DNA from: Actinomadura fibrosa
GTDB taxonomy: Bacteria; Actinomycetota; Actinomycetes; Streptosporangiales; Streptosporangiaceae
Length of the DNA stretch: 64,000 bases
Assembly (NCBI RefSeq): GCF_900659615.1
Contig: NZ_CAACUY010000008.1
Span: forward strand, 48,657-112,656
Direction of reading: 5' to 3'
Shown here: piece after piece, positions 16,146 through 24,953 of the stretch
How positions within the stretch are numbered: the stretch's first letter is position 1
Layout of the letters: every line of letters begins with the position of its first letter
Notes under the pieces: generated by a model
What the model was told of the DNA's origin: nothing
Database searches by the model: none
The model's input: only the letters and a program-made list of their open reading frames with translations
Made by a program: the position numbers and the translations under genes

Positions 16146-18283
16146 CCGTCCTGGAAGTCACCGGACTGCGCGTCACGTACGCGCCGGACGTGCGCGCCGT
16201 CCGCGGAGTGGACTTCGCGTTAGGGCCGGGCGAGGTGCTCGGTGTCGTGGGAGAGTCCGGCTCAGGGAAGACGGCCCTGGCCCTTGCCGTGATGGGTCTG
16301 CTCCCACCGGACGCACAGGTCGCGGGCTCCGTGCGGTTACGCGATGAGGAACTGCTGGGACGATCCGACGCTGACCTCTCCCGGATCCGCGGCAAGGACC
16401 TGACGATGGTGTTCCAGGATCCCCTGTCGGCGCTCACCCCCGTGTACCCGGTCGGCGACCAGATCGCCGAGACGATCCAGATCCACGCGGGCGCCACCCG
16501 CGCGGCGGCGCGCGCGCGGGCCGTCGAGTTGCTGGACCTCGTCGGCATACCCGCCGCGGCGCGGCGGGCCCGCGCGTACCCGCACGAGTTCTCCGGGGGC
16601 ATGCGGCAGCGCGTGATGATCGCGATGGCGATCGCCAACGATCCGGTCGCGATCGTCGCGGACGAGCCGACCACCGCGCTCGACATGACCATCCAGGCCC
16701 AGGTCCTGGAGGTGCTGCGCGTCGCCAAGGAGGCCACGGGCGCCGCGATCGTCCTGATCACGCACGATCTCGGGGTGGTCGCCGGGTTCGCCGACCGCGT
16801 CATGGTGATGTACGCGGGCCGGGCCGTGGAGACCGGCCCGGTCGAGGAGATGTACCGCCGCCCGCGCATGCCGTACACGATCGGGCTGATGCAGTCGCTG
16901 CCCCGCATCGACGGCGCCGTGTGGACGCCGGCGGGCGGCGACCCCTGGCGCGGTGGGCGGATGGCGCCGATCGAGAGCGCGTCTCCGACCGCTTCCGCCG
17001 CGGGGAGCACCGGGTGCTCGTTCCGGCCGCGCTGCCCCGTCGCCGTGCTCGGCTGCGCGGACGGCGAGCCCGAACCCGCCGTGGTCGGCCCGTCCGGGCA
17101 CACGGCCGCGTGCGTGAACACCGCGGCGACCGCCGACCCCTCCGACGGTCTCCGTCCGGAGGAGGTGGTGCAGGACACCGCGTTGGCTGTGCCTCTCCCA
17201 GAGGACCCCTGCAACGTTGAGAAGCCCGCCGATCCTGTCCCGGTGCGCTCCTACCGGAACGAGCGTCCCGTCGTCCTCTACGTGGACGACCTCGTCCGGC
17301 ACCACCAGCTCTACCGGGGGAGGTTCTTCAGGCGCCGTGCCGGCACCGTGCACGCGGTGGACGGTGTCGGGTTCGACGTCCGGGTGGGGGAGACGCTCGC
17401 CCTGGTGGGCGAGTCCGGGTGCGGGAAGACCACGGCGCTGATGGAGATCCTGAGGCTGGCCCGTCCGCAGCGGGGACGCGTCGCCGTCCTCGGCCAGGAC
17501 ACGGCCGAGCTCCGGAGCGCCGGCCGCAAAGCCCTGAGACGTGACGTCCAGGTCGTCTTCCAGGACCCCTTCACCTCGCTGGACCCGCGGATGCGTGTCG
17601 CCGACATCCTCGCGGAGCCGCTGGTGACGCACGGCGTGCCCGCGTTCCAGATCGGCGGCCGCGTACGTGAACTGCTGGAACTCGTCGGCTTGGAGCCCGG
17701 CCACGCGGGACGGTACCCGCAGGGCCTCTCCGGCGGGCAGAGACAGCGCGTCGGAATCGCCAGGGCCCTCGCACTGGAACCGCAGTTGTTGCTCCTCGAC
17801 GAGCCCGTCGCTGCTTTGGACGTGTCGGTCCAGGCCGGTGTCATGGACCTCCTGGAGGAACTGCGCGCTCGAATCGGCCTGGCGTACCTGTTCGTCTCGC
17901 ACGACCTCGCTGTGGTCAGGCGGATCGCTCACCGGGTGGCCGTCATGTACCTGGGGCGGATCGTGGAGATCGGTGCCGTGGACGAGGTGTACGACGCCCC
18001 CGCTCACCCTTACACGCGCGCGCTTCTGGACGCCGTCCCGCTGCCCGATCCCTTCCTGGAGCGACGTCGCCTCCGTACGCCTCTCCAGGGCGAGTTGCCG
18101 GATCCGGCGGCCCCGCCGGCGGGGTGCCGGTTCCGTCCCCGGTGTCCGCGCTATGCCGGACTCACCGGTGACGAAGGCCGCCTCTGCGACGAACGCGACC
18201 CGGAACCGCAGCCCATCATGACCGCCATGGACAGGCACGTCGCGTGTCACCACCCCCTCGCCCACCCTGGAGCCGATCAGTGA
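16142..18283 (+). CDS. Fused dual ATPase of the oligopeptide ABC importer (OppD-OppF fusion)
   Basis: 713 aa holding both ATPases that are separate proteins in many bacteria. Half 1 has Walker A GESGSGKT (residues 37-44), signature FSGGMRQR, Walker B IVADEPTTALD, and the oligopeptide C-terminal motif CSFRPRCP. Half 2 starts around residue 375, with Walker A GESGCGKTT (about 423-431), LSGGQRQRVGIARA, LLLLDEPVAALD, and CRFRPRCP. A weakly conserved linker of about 60 residues joins them. Two TTA codons lie near the start (16220 and 16337). The fused arrangement ensures a 1:1 ATPase pair over the OppBC channel. Both junctions are GTGA overlaps. Confidence 0.93.
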   Translation: MTVLEVTGLRVTYAPDVRAVRGVDFALGPGEVLGVVGESGSGKTALALAVMGLLPPDAQVAGSVRLRDEELLGRSDADLSRIRGKDLTMVFQDPLSALTPVYPVGDQIAETIQIHAGATRAAARARAVELLDLVGIPAAARRARAYPHEFSGGMRQRVMIAMAIANDPVAIVADEPTTALDMTIQAQVLEVLRVAKEATGAAIVLITHDLGVVAGFADRVMVMYAGRAVETGPVEEMYRRPRMPYTIGLMQSLPRIDGAVWTPAGGDPWRGGRMAPIESASPTASAAGSTGCSFRPRCPVAVLGCADGEPEPAVVGPSGHTAACVNTAATADPSDGLRPEEVVQDTALAVPLPEDPCNVEKPADPVPVRSYRNERPVVLYVDDLVRHHQLYRGRFFRRRAGTVHAVDGVGFDVRVGETLALVGESGCGKTTALMEILRLARPQRGRVAVLGQDTAELRSAGRKALRRDVQVVFQDPFTSLDPRMRVADILAEPLVTHGVPAFQIGGRVRELLELVGLEPGHAGRYPQGLSGGQRQRVGIARALALEPQLLLLDEPVAALDVSVQAGVMDLLEELRARIGLAYLFVSHDLAVVRRIAHRVAVMYLGRIVEIGAVDEVYDAPAHPYTRALLDAVPLPDPFLERRRLRTPLQGELPDPAAPPAGCRFRPRCPRYAGLTGDEGRLCDERDPEPQPIMTAMDRHVACHHPLAHPGADQ

Positions 18284-19983
18284 GATGGCTCGTGCGCGCG
18301 CGCCGCACGAACGCGGTCGCGGCCTGCCTGGCCGTGGTCATCCTGCCCGCGAGTGGCTGCACGGACATGGGCCGGAGCAGATCGGCGACGTACGCCTCCG
18401 GGAGGCTTCCCGCCTCCGACACCAATCCGCAGCCCCGTGACCGCATCACCAACGGCGGGACCCTGCGCTGGCCGCTGCCGGAATTCCCGTCCCAGTGGAA
18501 CTTCAACCACGTCAACGGGACGAAGGGCGTCGTCGAGCAGGTCGTCCAGGGAGCGCTGCCCTACCTGATGCGCTCCGACCGGAAGGCGGTACCGCATCCG
18601 GTTCCGGAGTACCTCGAATCGGCCAAGCTGAGGCGCACCGCGCACGGCCAGGTCGTCACCTACCGGCTCAACCCCCGGGCGAGATGGTCGGACGGGCGGC
18701 CCCTCGGCTACCGCGACTTCGCCGCCCAGGTCCACGCCCTCTCCGGACGCGACCCGAGGTTCCAGGTGTCCACCGTCACCGGTTACCGGCAGGTCAAGCG
18801 TGTCGTGCAGGGAACCGGCGGCAACGTGGTCAAGGTGACCTTCGCGGGGACGTACGCGGACTGGCGGAGCCTGTTCAGCCCCCTCTACCCGGCCGCGGCC
18901 TACTCCGAGCCGTCCGCGTTCAACACCGCGTGGGTCGACCGCATGCCCGTCACGGCCGGGCCGTTCAGACCCGAGACGATCGACCGGACCGCGAAGACGC
19001 TGACCATGGTGCGCGATCCCGCGTGGTGGGGCCCGCCCGCCAAGCTCGACCGCATCGTCTACCGGACCATCGACCCCGCCGCGATGCCCGCCGCGTTCGC
19101 GAACAACGAGATCGACCTGATGGACGTCGGCCTGGACGCGGGCGCGCTGCACCGGGCGATGGGCGTCCAGGGCGCCGCCGTCCGCAGGGCCGGCGGCCCC
19201 GACTGGCGGCACTTCACGTTCAACGCGGCCGGGCCCGTCCTGTCCGACGCGCGCGTCCGGCGGGCGGTCATGCTCGGCATCGACCGCCGGACGATCGCCC
19301 GGTCCGACCTGTCGGGCCTGGACGTGCCGGTGCAGACGCTCGGAAACCACTTCTACGTCAACACCCAGGACGGCTACCAGGACAACTCGGGTTCGTACGG
19401 TCGCTACGACCCGGTAAGGGCCGGACGCCTCCTGGACAAGGCGGGCTGGGCGCGGAGCGGCAAGTACCGCGCCAAGGGCGGACGGATCCTGGCACTGCGG
19501 TTCGTCGTGCCGTCCGGTGTGCCCGGTGGCAAGCAGGAGGGCGAGCTGACGCGCGCCATGCTCGAACGCATCGGTGTCCGGGTCGACATCCGGCCCGTCC
19601 CCGCCGACGACGTCTTCGACCGCTACGTCACCCCCGGCGATTTCGACATCGTCCCGTTCTCCTGGCTCGGCACGTCGTTCCCCGTGTCGCCGATGAAGTC
19701 GGTGTTCGCGCGACCGCACGGCGACCGCATCCAGCAGAACTACGCGCGCACGGGGACGTCCGCGATCGACGCGGCGATGGACCGCGCGATCGCGGAGGTC
19801 GAACCTGGGAGGATTCACGCCCTTGTGAACGAAGCCGACCGGCTGATCTGGCGGCAGGCGTTCGTCCTGCCGCTGTACCAGCGTCCCCAGATCGTGGCGA
19901 CGCGGGCGGATCTCGCCAACATGGGGGCCTGCGGGTTTCTTGAACCCGCCTACCAGGACATCGGCTTCACGAATCGCGGCTGA
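18280..19983 (+). CDS. Oligopeptide-binding lipoprotein (OppA/DppA, family 5 SBP)
   Basis: 567-aa extracytoplasmic binding protein. GTG 18280 overlaps the ATPase stop. A basic N-terminus and hydrophobic segment end at ILPASGC, a lipobox with Cys near residue 27. The family-5 fold is recognisable: GGTLRWPLPEFPSQWNFNH at the start, LNPRARWSDGRPLGYRDFAAQ, FNAAGPVLSDARVRRAVMLGIDRRTI, and RPQIVATRADLANMG near the end. The ligand is probably peptides, but family members also bind other solutes. Coming last, after the membrane and ATPase genes, is less usual than the first position. Confidence 0.9.
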   Translation: MRWLVRARRTNAVAACLAVVILPASGCTDMGRSRSATYASGRLPASDTNPQPRDRITNGGTLRWPLPEFPSQWNFNHVNGTKGVVEQVVQGALPYLMRSDRKAVPHPVPEYLESAKLRRTAHGQVVTYRLNPRARWSDGRPLGYRDFAAQVHALSGRDPRFQVSTVTGYRQVKRVVQGTGGNVVKVTFAGTYADWRSLFSPLYPAAAYSEPSAFNTAWVDRMPVTAGPFRPETIDRTAKTLTMVRDPAWWGPPAKLDRIVYRTIDPAAMPAAFANNEIDLMDVGLDAGALHRAMGVQGAAVRRAGGPDWRHFTFNAAGPVLSDARVRRAVMLGIDRRTIARSDLSGLDVPVQTLGNHFYVNTQDGYQDNSGSYGRYDPVRAGRLLDKAGWARSGKYRAKGGRILALRFVVPSGVPGGKQEGELTRAMLERIGVRVDIRPVPADDVFDRYVTPGDFDIVPFSWLGTSFPVSPMKSVFARPHGDRIQQNYARTGTSAIDAAMDRAIAEVEPGRIHALVNEADRLIWRQAFVLPLYQRPQIVATRADLANMGACGFLEPAYQDIGFTNRG

Positions 19984-20012
19984 GCGGCCGCCGCCGTTGG
20001 CGGCCATGGGAA

Positions 20013-20029
20013 CGTCCCTAGGAGGGACG
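20013..20029. terminator. Short hairpin between convergent genes
   Basis: CGTCCCT-AGG-AGGGACG, a 7-bp stem with a 3-nt loop, followed on the plus strand by a C/T-rich tract. It lies between the end of the binding-protein gene (19983) and the end of the minus-strand gene (20047). Confidence 0.5.
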
Positions 20030-20046
20030 CGCTTCTCCCCGGGGCT

Positions 20047-20772
20047 TCACGGGAGGGCGAGCTCGATGCCCTTGCGGTCGCTCGTGAAACGGGCGTTCCA
20101 CACGTAGAGCCGCAGGTCCTTCGCGGACACGCCGTCCTCGACGGGCAGATCGGAGGCGATCCGCACCACGTAGGAGGCGCCCGCGGGCATCATCGTGTCG
20201 CCGGCGTCGTCGAACGGCGGCTTGGACCCGTCGAGCCGGGCGGTGACCTTGCTGTGGTTGGGCAGCGTGCACATCCCGGCCGGGATGCCCGCCTGCGGCA
20301 TGCACCGCTCCCGCGCGGACGCCGGGACCCGCGAGCGCGGCATGAACAGGTCCGCGGGGTAGTCGAGAAGGACGGGCCTGCGCTGGTTGTTGGTGAGGAT
20401 GTAGTCGGCGTAGGCGTAGCTCGTCCCGGACGGCGGCGCCTCGGTGGGGCCGAGCGGGTGCCGGTCGGTGCCCGCCCTGACGGCCGCCAGGCTGTAGCCG
20501 TAGCCCTCCGGCGTGGTGAAGTTCAGTGGCGGGCCGGCCTTCGGGGCGGCCGTCGTGGCCACCGCCGCACCGGCGTCGCCCTGGCTGGCGAGCGAGGGCC
20601 GGGCGGTGCGGTCGCCGTCGCCCGCGCCCGGGCGGAGGTAGACGATCCCGGCCGCCACGGCGGCGATCCCGACCGCTCCGGTCAGCGCCCCGGCGAGGCC
20701 CAGGCGCCCCGCGCCACTGCTCTTTCGTCGGCGATGCGAGTGGTACCTGTTCGACTCGTAACCGTTGGACAT
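20047..20772 (-). CDS. Membrane-anchored extracytoplasmic protein of unknown function
   Basis: 241 aa. A short basic, His/Arg-rich N-terminus (SNRYHSHRRRKSS) precedes one membrane helix (about residues 25-45). A low-complexity linker follows, then an outside domain of about 150 residues (FTTPEGYGYSLAAVRAGTD; YAYADYILTNNQRRPVLLDYPADLF; VVRIASDLPVEDGVSAKDLRLYVWN). Two Cys (ERCMPQ and GMCTLP) could form a disulphide. The beta-rich pattern resembles small ligand- or partner-binding domains, but I do not recognise the family. Its start is divergent from nothing close; the gene ends convergently with the opp operon. Confidence 0.7.
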   Translation of the reverse strand: MSNGYESNRYHSHRRRKSSGAGRLGLAGALTGAVGIAAVAAGIVYLRPGAGDGDRTARPSLASQGDAGAAVATTAAPKAGPPLNFTTPEGYGYSLAAVRAGTDRHPLGPTEAPPSGTSYAYADYILTNNQRRPVLLDYPADLFMPRSRVPASARERCMPQAGIPAGMCTLPNHSKVTARLDGSKPPFDDAGDTMMPAGASYVVRIASDLPVEDGVSAKDLRLYVWNARFTSDRKGIELALP

Positions 20773-20926
20773 GTCTCCGTGCTCCCTCGGCCCTCTTCAG
20801 GCTCAGTAAGCGCGTCCTGTCTGCGGGGCCAGTCACGATACAGGACATCTCGGATACGGACCGGGAGGCGCCCCTGGTCGAACACCGGACGAACGGGCAG
20901 GTCAGGAGCTCAGTTCGGACGGCGGT

Positions 20927-22213
20927 TCACTCCGGGCGGCCGACGAGGGCCTCCCGGCCGAGACCGCGCAGCGAGGCGTCCAGCACCTGCGCGGTGTGCG
21001 CGACCGCGATGCCGGTGCCTCCGCGGCGCAGCGCCGTCGCGATCTGCATCGAGCAGCCGGGGTTGGCGGCGACGAGCAGTTCGGCCCCGGTGGCGTCCAC
21101 GTTCGCCGCCTTGCGGTCGCCGAGCTCGGCCGCCGCCTCCGGCTGGAGCAGGTTGTAGGTGCCGGCCGAGCCGCAGCAGATGTCGGGGTCGGCGACCTCC
21201 CGCACGGTCAGCTCCGGGATGCCCGCGAGCAGCGCGCGGGGCTGCGCGCGGATGCCCTGGGCGTGGGAGAGGTGGCAGGCGTCGTGGTAGGCGACGGTGA
21301 CCGGAAGTGGCCCGCGTTCCGCGCGGGGGCCGAGTTCCACGAGGAACTCCGCGAGGTCCCGGGTCCTGGCGGATAGCGCCTCCGCACGCGCCGACCAGGA
21401 CGGGTCGTCCGCGAGCAGCGCCTGGTACTCCTTCATCGCCGACCCGCATCCGGCCGAGTTCACCACGATGACGTCGACGCTCTCGAAGGTCTCGACCGTC
21501 CGGCGGGCGAAGGCGCGGGCCTCCTCCTCGCGTCCCGCGTGCAGGGACAGGGCGCCGCAGCAGCCCTGCCCCTTGGGGATGACCACGTCGCACCCTTCGA
21601 GCGCCAGGACGCGGGCCGTGGCGGCGTTCACGCCGGGAAAGAACTCGCCCTGCACGCATCCGGTCAGCATCCCGACCGTGGCGCGGTGCTTGCCGCGGGC
21701 GGCGACGCGCTCGGGGAGCCTCGGGGCCTTGCCCAGCGGCGGGGCGAGCCGCTCCATCGCGGCGAGCGAGGGCGAGATGCGCTCCAGCACACCCGTTCGG
21801 CGGACGAGACGGTCCAGCCCCGCCTTCTGGTAGGCCCTCAGGGGACCGCGCAACGCGCGGAGGCGCCGCCTGTACGGGAACAGGCGAAAGATGGCCTCAC
21901 GGACGAGCCGCTCCTGCAACGGACGAGGATGCTCCTGCTCGACCTCCGCCCGAGTCATCTCGATGAGCCGGTCGTACTGCACACCGGAGGGGCAGGCCGT
22001 CACGCAGGCCATGCATCCGAGGCACTTGTCGAAGTGCTCGACCATGGGGCCGCTCAGAGGGGCGCCCTCCGCGTGCTGCTGCATCAGGTGGATACGGCCC
22101 CGGGGCGAGTCCATCTCCTCGCCCCACAGGACGTAGGTGGGGCAGGTCGGCAGGCAGAAACCGCAGTGCACGCAGTCGCCGAGCAGTTTCGGGAGGTCGT
22201 CCTGGGCGCTCAC
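20927..22213 (-). CDS. glcF: Glycolate oxidase iron-sulfur subunit GlcF
   Basis: 428-aa electron-transfer subunit. Two ferredoxin-type [4Fe-4S] motifs lie near the N-terminus (CVHCGFCLPTCPTY, CLGCMACVTACPSG). Two CCG cysteine-rich domains (QGCCGALSLHAG, DICCGSAGTYNL) follow, typical of subunits that pass electrons to the quinone pool. The GTG at 22213 shares its G with the glcE stop (TAGTG), so glcDEF is translated as a coupled unit. GlcF takes electrons from the FAD subunits GlcD and GlcE when glycolate is oxidised to glyoxylate. The partner aceB upstream consumes glyoxylate. Confidence 0.93.
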   Translation of the reverse strand: MSAQDDLPKLLGDCVHCGFCLPTCPTYVLWGEEMDSPRGRIHLMQQHAEGAPLSGPMVEHFDKCLGCMACVTACPSGVQYDRLIEMTRAEVEQEHPRPLQERLVREAIFRLFPYRRRLRALRGPLRAYQKAGLDRLVRRTGVLERISPSLAAMERLAPPLGKAPRLPERVAARGKHRATVGMLTGCVQGEFFPGVNAATARVLALEGCDVVIPKGQGCCGALSLHAGREEEARAFARRTVETFESVDVIVVNSAGCGSAMKEYQALLADDPSWSARAEALSARTRDLAEFLVELGPRAERGPLPVTVAYHDACHLSHAQGIRAQPRALLAGIPELTVREVADPDICCGSAGTYNLLQPEAAAELGDRKAANVDATGAELLVAANPGCSMQIATALRRGGTGIAVAHTAQVLDASLRGLGREALVGRPE

Positions 22214-23412
22214 TAGATACCTCCCACGAAGCGGCCGGGTGACAGGCGGTGGTCGGGGTCGAACTGGTCCTTCACGCGCCGCATCAGCGCGAGCGCCGGG
22301 ACCGGCCCCCAGAAGTCGACTTCGCCGCGCACATCCTCCGGCGCGTACTGGACGACGGCGCGTCCCTTGTGCGCGGCCAGGGTGTCGCGCAGCGAGCCGA
22401 GGACAGCGGCCACCTCCGCCGGCGCCATTCCTGAGGGCAGGCCCACATGGCCATGGCCGCTCGCGTTCCAGGACACCGCGACCTCCGGTTGCGCTGTCGC
22501 GGCCAGGAGGTGGGGGAGCGCGGTGGGAGGGGCGGTCACATCGATGAGGGTGGTGCCGTCCGGGTAGACGCCCCATCCGTCCGGAGCCGTGTCCGTCACC
22601 TGGGCTGTATCACCAAGGAGAGTGGTGAGTTGCCCAGCGCGCGCGGCGACGCCCTCGGGGACGCCTTCCAGTAGGACGGCGACCGTCCCAGGGCTGAGGT
22701 ATTCGAGCGCACTCGGCGCCACAGGGGAGTGCAGGACCGACTGGACGGCCTCGTGTGCCTCGCCGGGGTCACCCACCGAGCAGGTCACCCACGCACGGGC
22801 CGCCGGTACCGGATGGAGGCGGAACGTGACCTCCACGATCAATCCCAGGGTCCCGTAGGAACCGCAGAAGAGCCGTCCCAGGTCATATCCGGCGACGTTC
22901 TTGACGACCTTGCCGCCCGAACGGGCGATCTGCCCGTCCGCCCGCACGACCGTCAGGCCGATGACGAGATCGCGGGGCGTCCCGAACAGCGTCCGGAGCG
23001 GCCCTGCGGCGCCTGTAGCGACCGTGCCGCCGACCGTGGACCCCGGCAGCGGGACGTCGAGTGCGAGCCGCTGGCCACGGTCGGCGAGCGCCTCCGCGAG
23101 CCGGTCCATCGGCAGCCCCGCCTGCGCCTTCGCCACCAGGTCGCCGGACGCGTGCTCCACCAACGCGTCAAGGCGGTGCGTGTCCACGAGAAGGTCGCAG
23201 CGCCGCGGAGGCGTCCCCCAATCCAGCCGCGTCTCGGCACCGCGCGGAACGACCGCCAAGTCCAGTTCGGCGGCGACCCGCATGACCTCCGCCGCCTCCG
23301 CCACGCTCCCCGGCGCGGCCACCAGACTGGGTTCGACGCCGAGCACGCCCTCGGCGGACTCACCGGGACGGACGTCGCCGCAGACCTTCGCCAGGGCGTC
23401 CAAGGGCCGCAT
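22213..23412 (-). CDS. glcE: Glycolate oxidase FAD-binding subunit GlcE
   Basis: 399 aa, a FAD_binding_4 protein shorter than GlcD. FAD-site features are VVPRGAETRLDWG, LPGSTVGGTVATGAAGPLRTLFGTPRD (before and across the flavin loop), GGKVVKNVAGYDLGRLFCGSYGTLGLI, and the terminal DQFDPDHRLSPGRFVGG. ATG 23412 overlaps the glcD stop by one base. It functions only in complex with GlcD and GlcF in characterised bacteria. No signal peptide; it probably acts at the inner face of the membrane. Confidence 0.92.
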   Translation of the reverse strand: MRPLDALAKVCGDVRPGESAEGVLGVEPSLVAAPGSVAEAAEVMRVAAELDLAVVPRGAETRLDWGTPPRRCDLLVDTHRLDALVEHASGDLVAKAQAGLPMDRLAEALADRGQRLALDVPLPGSTVGGTVATGAAGPLRTLFGTPRDLVIGLTVVRADGQIARSGGKVVKNVAGYDLGRLFCGSYGTLGLIVEVTFRLHPVPAARAWVTCSVGDPGEAHEAVQSVLHSPVAPSALEYLSPGTVAVLLEGVPEGVAARAGQLTTLLGDTAQVTDTAPDGWGVYPDGTTLIDVTAPPTALPHLLAATAQPEVAVSWNASGHGHVGLPSGMAPAEVAAVLGSLRDTLAAHKGRAVVQYAPEDVRGEVDFWGPVPALALMRRVKDQFDPDHRLSPGRFVGGI

Positions 23413-24869
23413 CAGAAGATGTCCGCCTTTCCCGCGAACGGATGGGGCCCTTTGCGCACCCCCGGCACCTCGCCACACAGCCGGGGCGTCGGGAAGACCT
23501 TGCCCGGGTTGCACAACCCCGCCGGATCGAAACCGCACCGCACCATCTGCATCGTGTCCAGGTCCGCCTCACTGAACATCCGGGGCATGTACCGGGCCTT
23601 GTCCACACCGACACCGTGCTCACCCGTGATGGAACCGCCATGCTCGATGCACAGATCGAGGATCGCGCCCGACACGTCCTCCGCGCGCTCGGCGGCGCCC
23701 GGCTCGGCGTCGTCGAACAGCACCAGCGGATGCAGGTTCCCGTCTCCCGCATGGAAGACGTTGGCGACCCGCACCCCCGACTCGGCCGACAGCGCGTCGA
23801 TCCGGGCCAGGACCTGCGGGAGGGCCGTCCGGGGGATGACACCGTCCTGGACGAGGTAGGCGGGGCTGATCCGGCCGACGGCCGCGAACGCGGACTTGCG
23901 CCCCGTCCAGATCAGGGCCCGCTCGGCGTCGTCGGCGGCGATGCGGATCTCGAACGCGCCCGCGTCCCGGCACAGCCGCTCCACCTCGGCGAACTGCGCC
24001 GCGACCTCCGCCTCCGGCCCGTCCAGCTCCACGATCAGGACCGCCCCGGCGCCCGGCGGGTACCCGCAGCGCACCGCCGCCTCGGCGGCCTCGATCGACA
24101 GCGCGTCCATCATCTCGATCGCGGCCGGCACGACGCCCGCCCCGATGATCGCCGACACGGCGGTGCCGCCGGCCTCGATCGACGCGAACGCCGCCAGCAG
24201 CGTCTGCACGGTCTCCGGCACCCGCGTCAGCCGCACCGTGATCTTCGTGGTGACGCCCAGCGTCCCCTCCGCCCCGACGAACACCCCCAGCAGGTCGTAC
24301 CCGGGGTCGCCCGCGGAGAGCTCGACCAGCTCGCCGTCCGGCGTCACGACCTCGCACGCGAGCACGTGGTGGGCGGTGAAGCCGTACTTCAGGCAGTGCG
24401 CGCCCCCGGAGTTCTCGGCGACGTTGCCGCCCACCGAGCAGATCTGCTGGCTGGACGGATCCGGCGCGAAGTAGTAGCCGTGCGGCCGCGCCGCCCGCGT
24501 CACGTCCAGATTGATCACGCCGGGCTCGACGACCGCCCGCTGGTTCGCGACGTCGATCTCCAGGATCCGCCGCATCCTGGACGTGACGATGAGAACCCCG
24601 TCCGCCCGCGGCAGCGCGCCGCCGGACAGGCCCGTCCCGGACCCGCGCGCCACGTACGGGACGCCCGCGTCCGCGCAGGCCCGGACGATCGCGGCGACCT
24701 GCTCGGCCGAGTCCGGCAGCACCACGACGCCCGGCGTCGCGCGGTGGTTGGTCAGCCCGTCGCAGTCGTAGGTGCGCAGCCGGACGGGATCGGTGATCAC
24801 CTGGTCGGAGCCGAGCAACGCGCCGAGACGCGAGGCGAGCGCCTGAAGTTCCGCTTCCATCGCCTCCAC
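23412..24869 (-). CDS. glcD: Glycolate oxidase FAD subunit GlcD
   Basis: 485 aa, the catalytic FAD-linked oxidase subunit. The FAD domain shows VVVLPDSAEQVAAIVRACADAG, GSGTGLSGGALP, QQICSVGGNVAENSGGAHCLKYG, and GVFVGAEGTLGVTTKI. The C-terminal cap carries the metal/substrate motif FHAGDGNLHP and ITGEHGVGVDKARYMP, and it ends with CNPGKVFP. Two starts are possible, GTG 24869 (GGGGAG upstream) or ATG 24860; only three residues differ. It is first of glcDEF, 85 nt after aceB, with a hairpin in between. D-lactate dehydrogenase is the main alternative, but three subunits plus malate synthase favour glycolate. Confidence 0.92.
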   Translation of the reverse strand: MEAMEAELQALASRLGALLGSDQVITDPVRLRTYDCDGLTNHRATPGVVVLPDSAEQVAAIVRACADAGVPYVARGSGTGLSGGALPRADGVLIVTSRMRRILEIDVANQRAVVEPGVINLDVTRAARPHGYYFAPDPSSQQICSVGGNVAENSGGAHCLKYGFTAHHVLACEVVTPDGELVELSAGDPGYDLLGVFVGAEGTLGVTTKITVRLTRVPETVQTLLAAFASIEAGGTAVSAIIGAGVVPAAIEMMDALSIEAAEAAVRCGYPPGAGAVLIVELDGPEAEVAAQFAEVERLCRDAGAFEIRIAADDAERALIWTGRKSAFAAVGRISPAYLVQDGVIPRTALPQVLARIDALSAESGVRVANVFHAGDGNLHPLVLFDDAEPGAAERAEDVSGAILDLCIEHGGSITGEHGVGVDKARYMPRMFSEADLDTMQMVRCGFDPAGLCNPGKVFPTPRLCGEVPGVRKGPHPFAGKADIF

Positions 24870-24917
24870 CTTCTCCCCGCCGCCGGAACCCCCGCAAGAA
24901 CCTGCCCGCTCCCCGCG

Positions 24918-24947
24918 GCGGGGGGACCGGGACCCCGGTCCCCCCGC
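24918..24947 (-). terminator. Hairpin between aceB and glcD
   Basis: Perfect 13-bp stem (24918-24930 with 24935-24947; right arm starts CCGGTCCCCCCG) and a 4-nt loop, 6 nt after the aceB stop. It probably ends or attenuates the aceB transcript, so glcDEF would need its own promoter or rely on read-through. Confidence 0.8.
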
Positions 24948-24953
24948 GAACGG

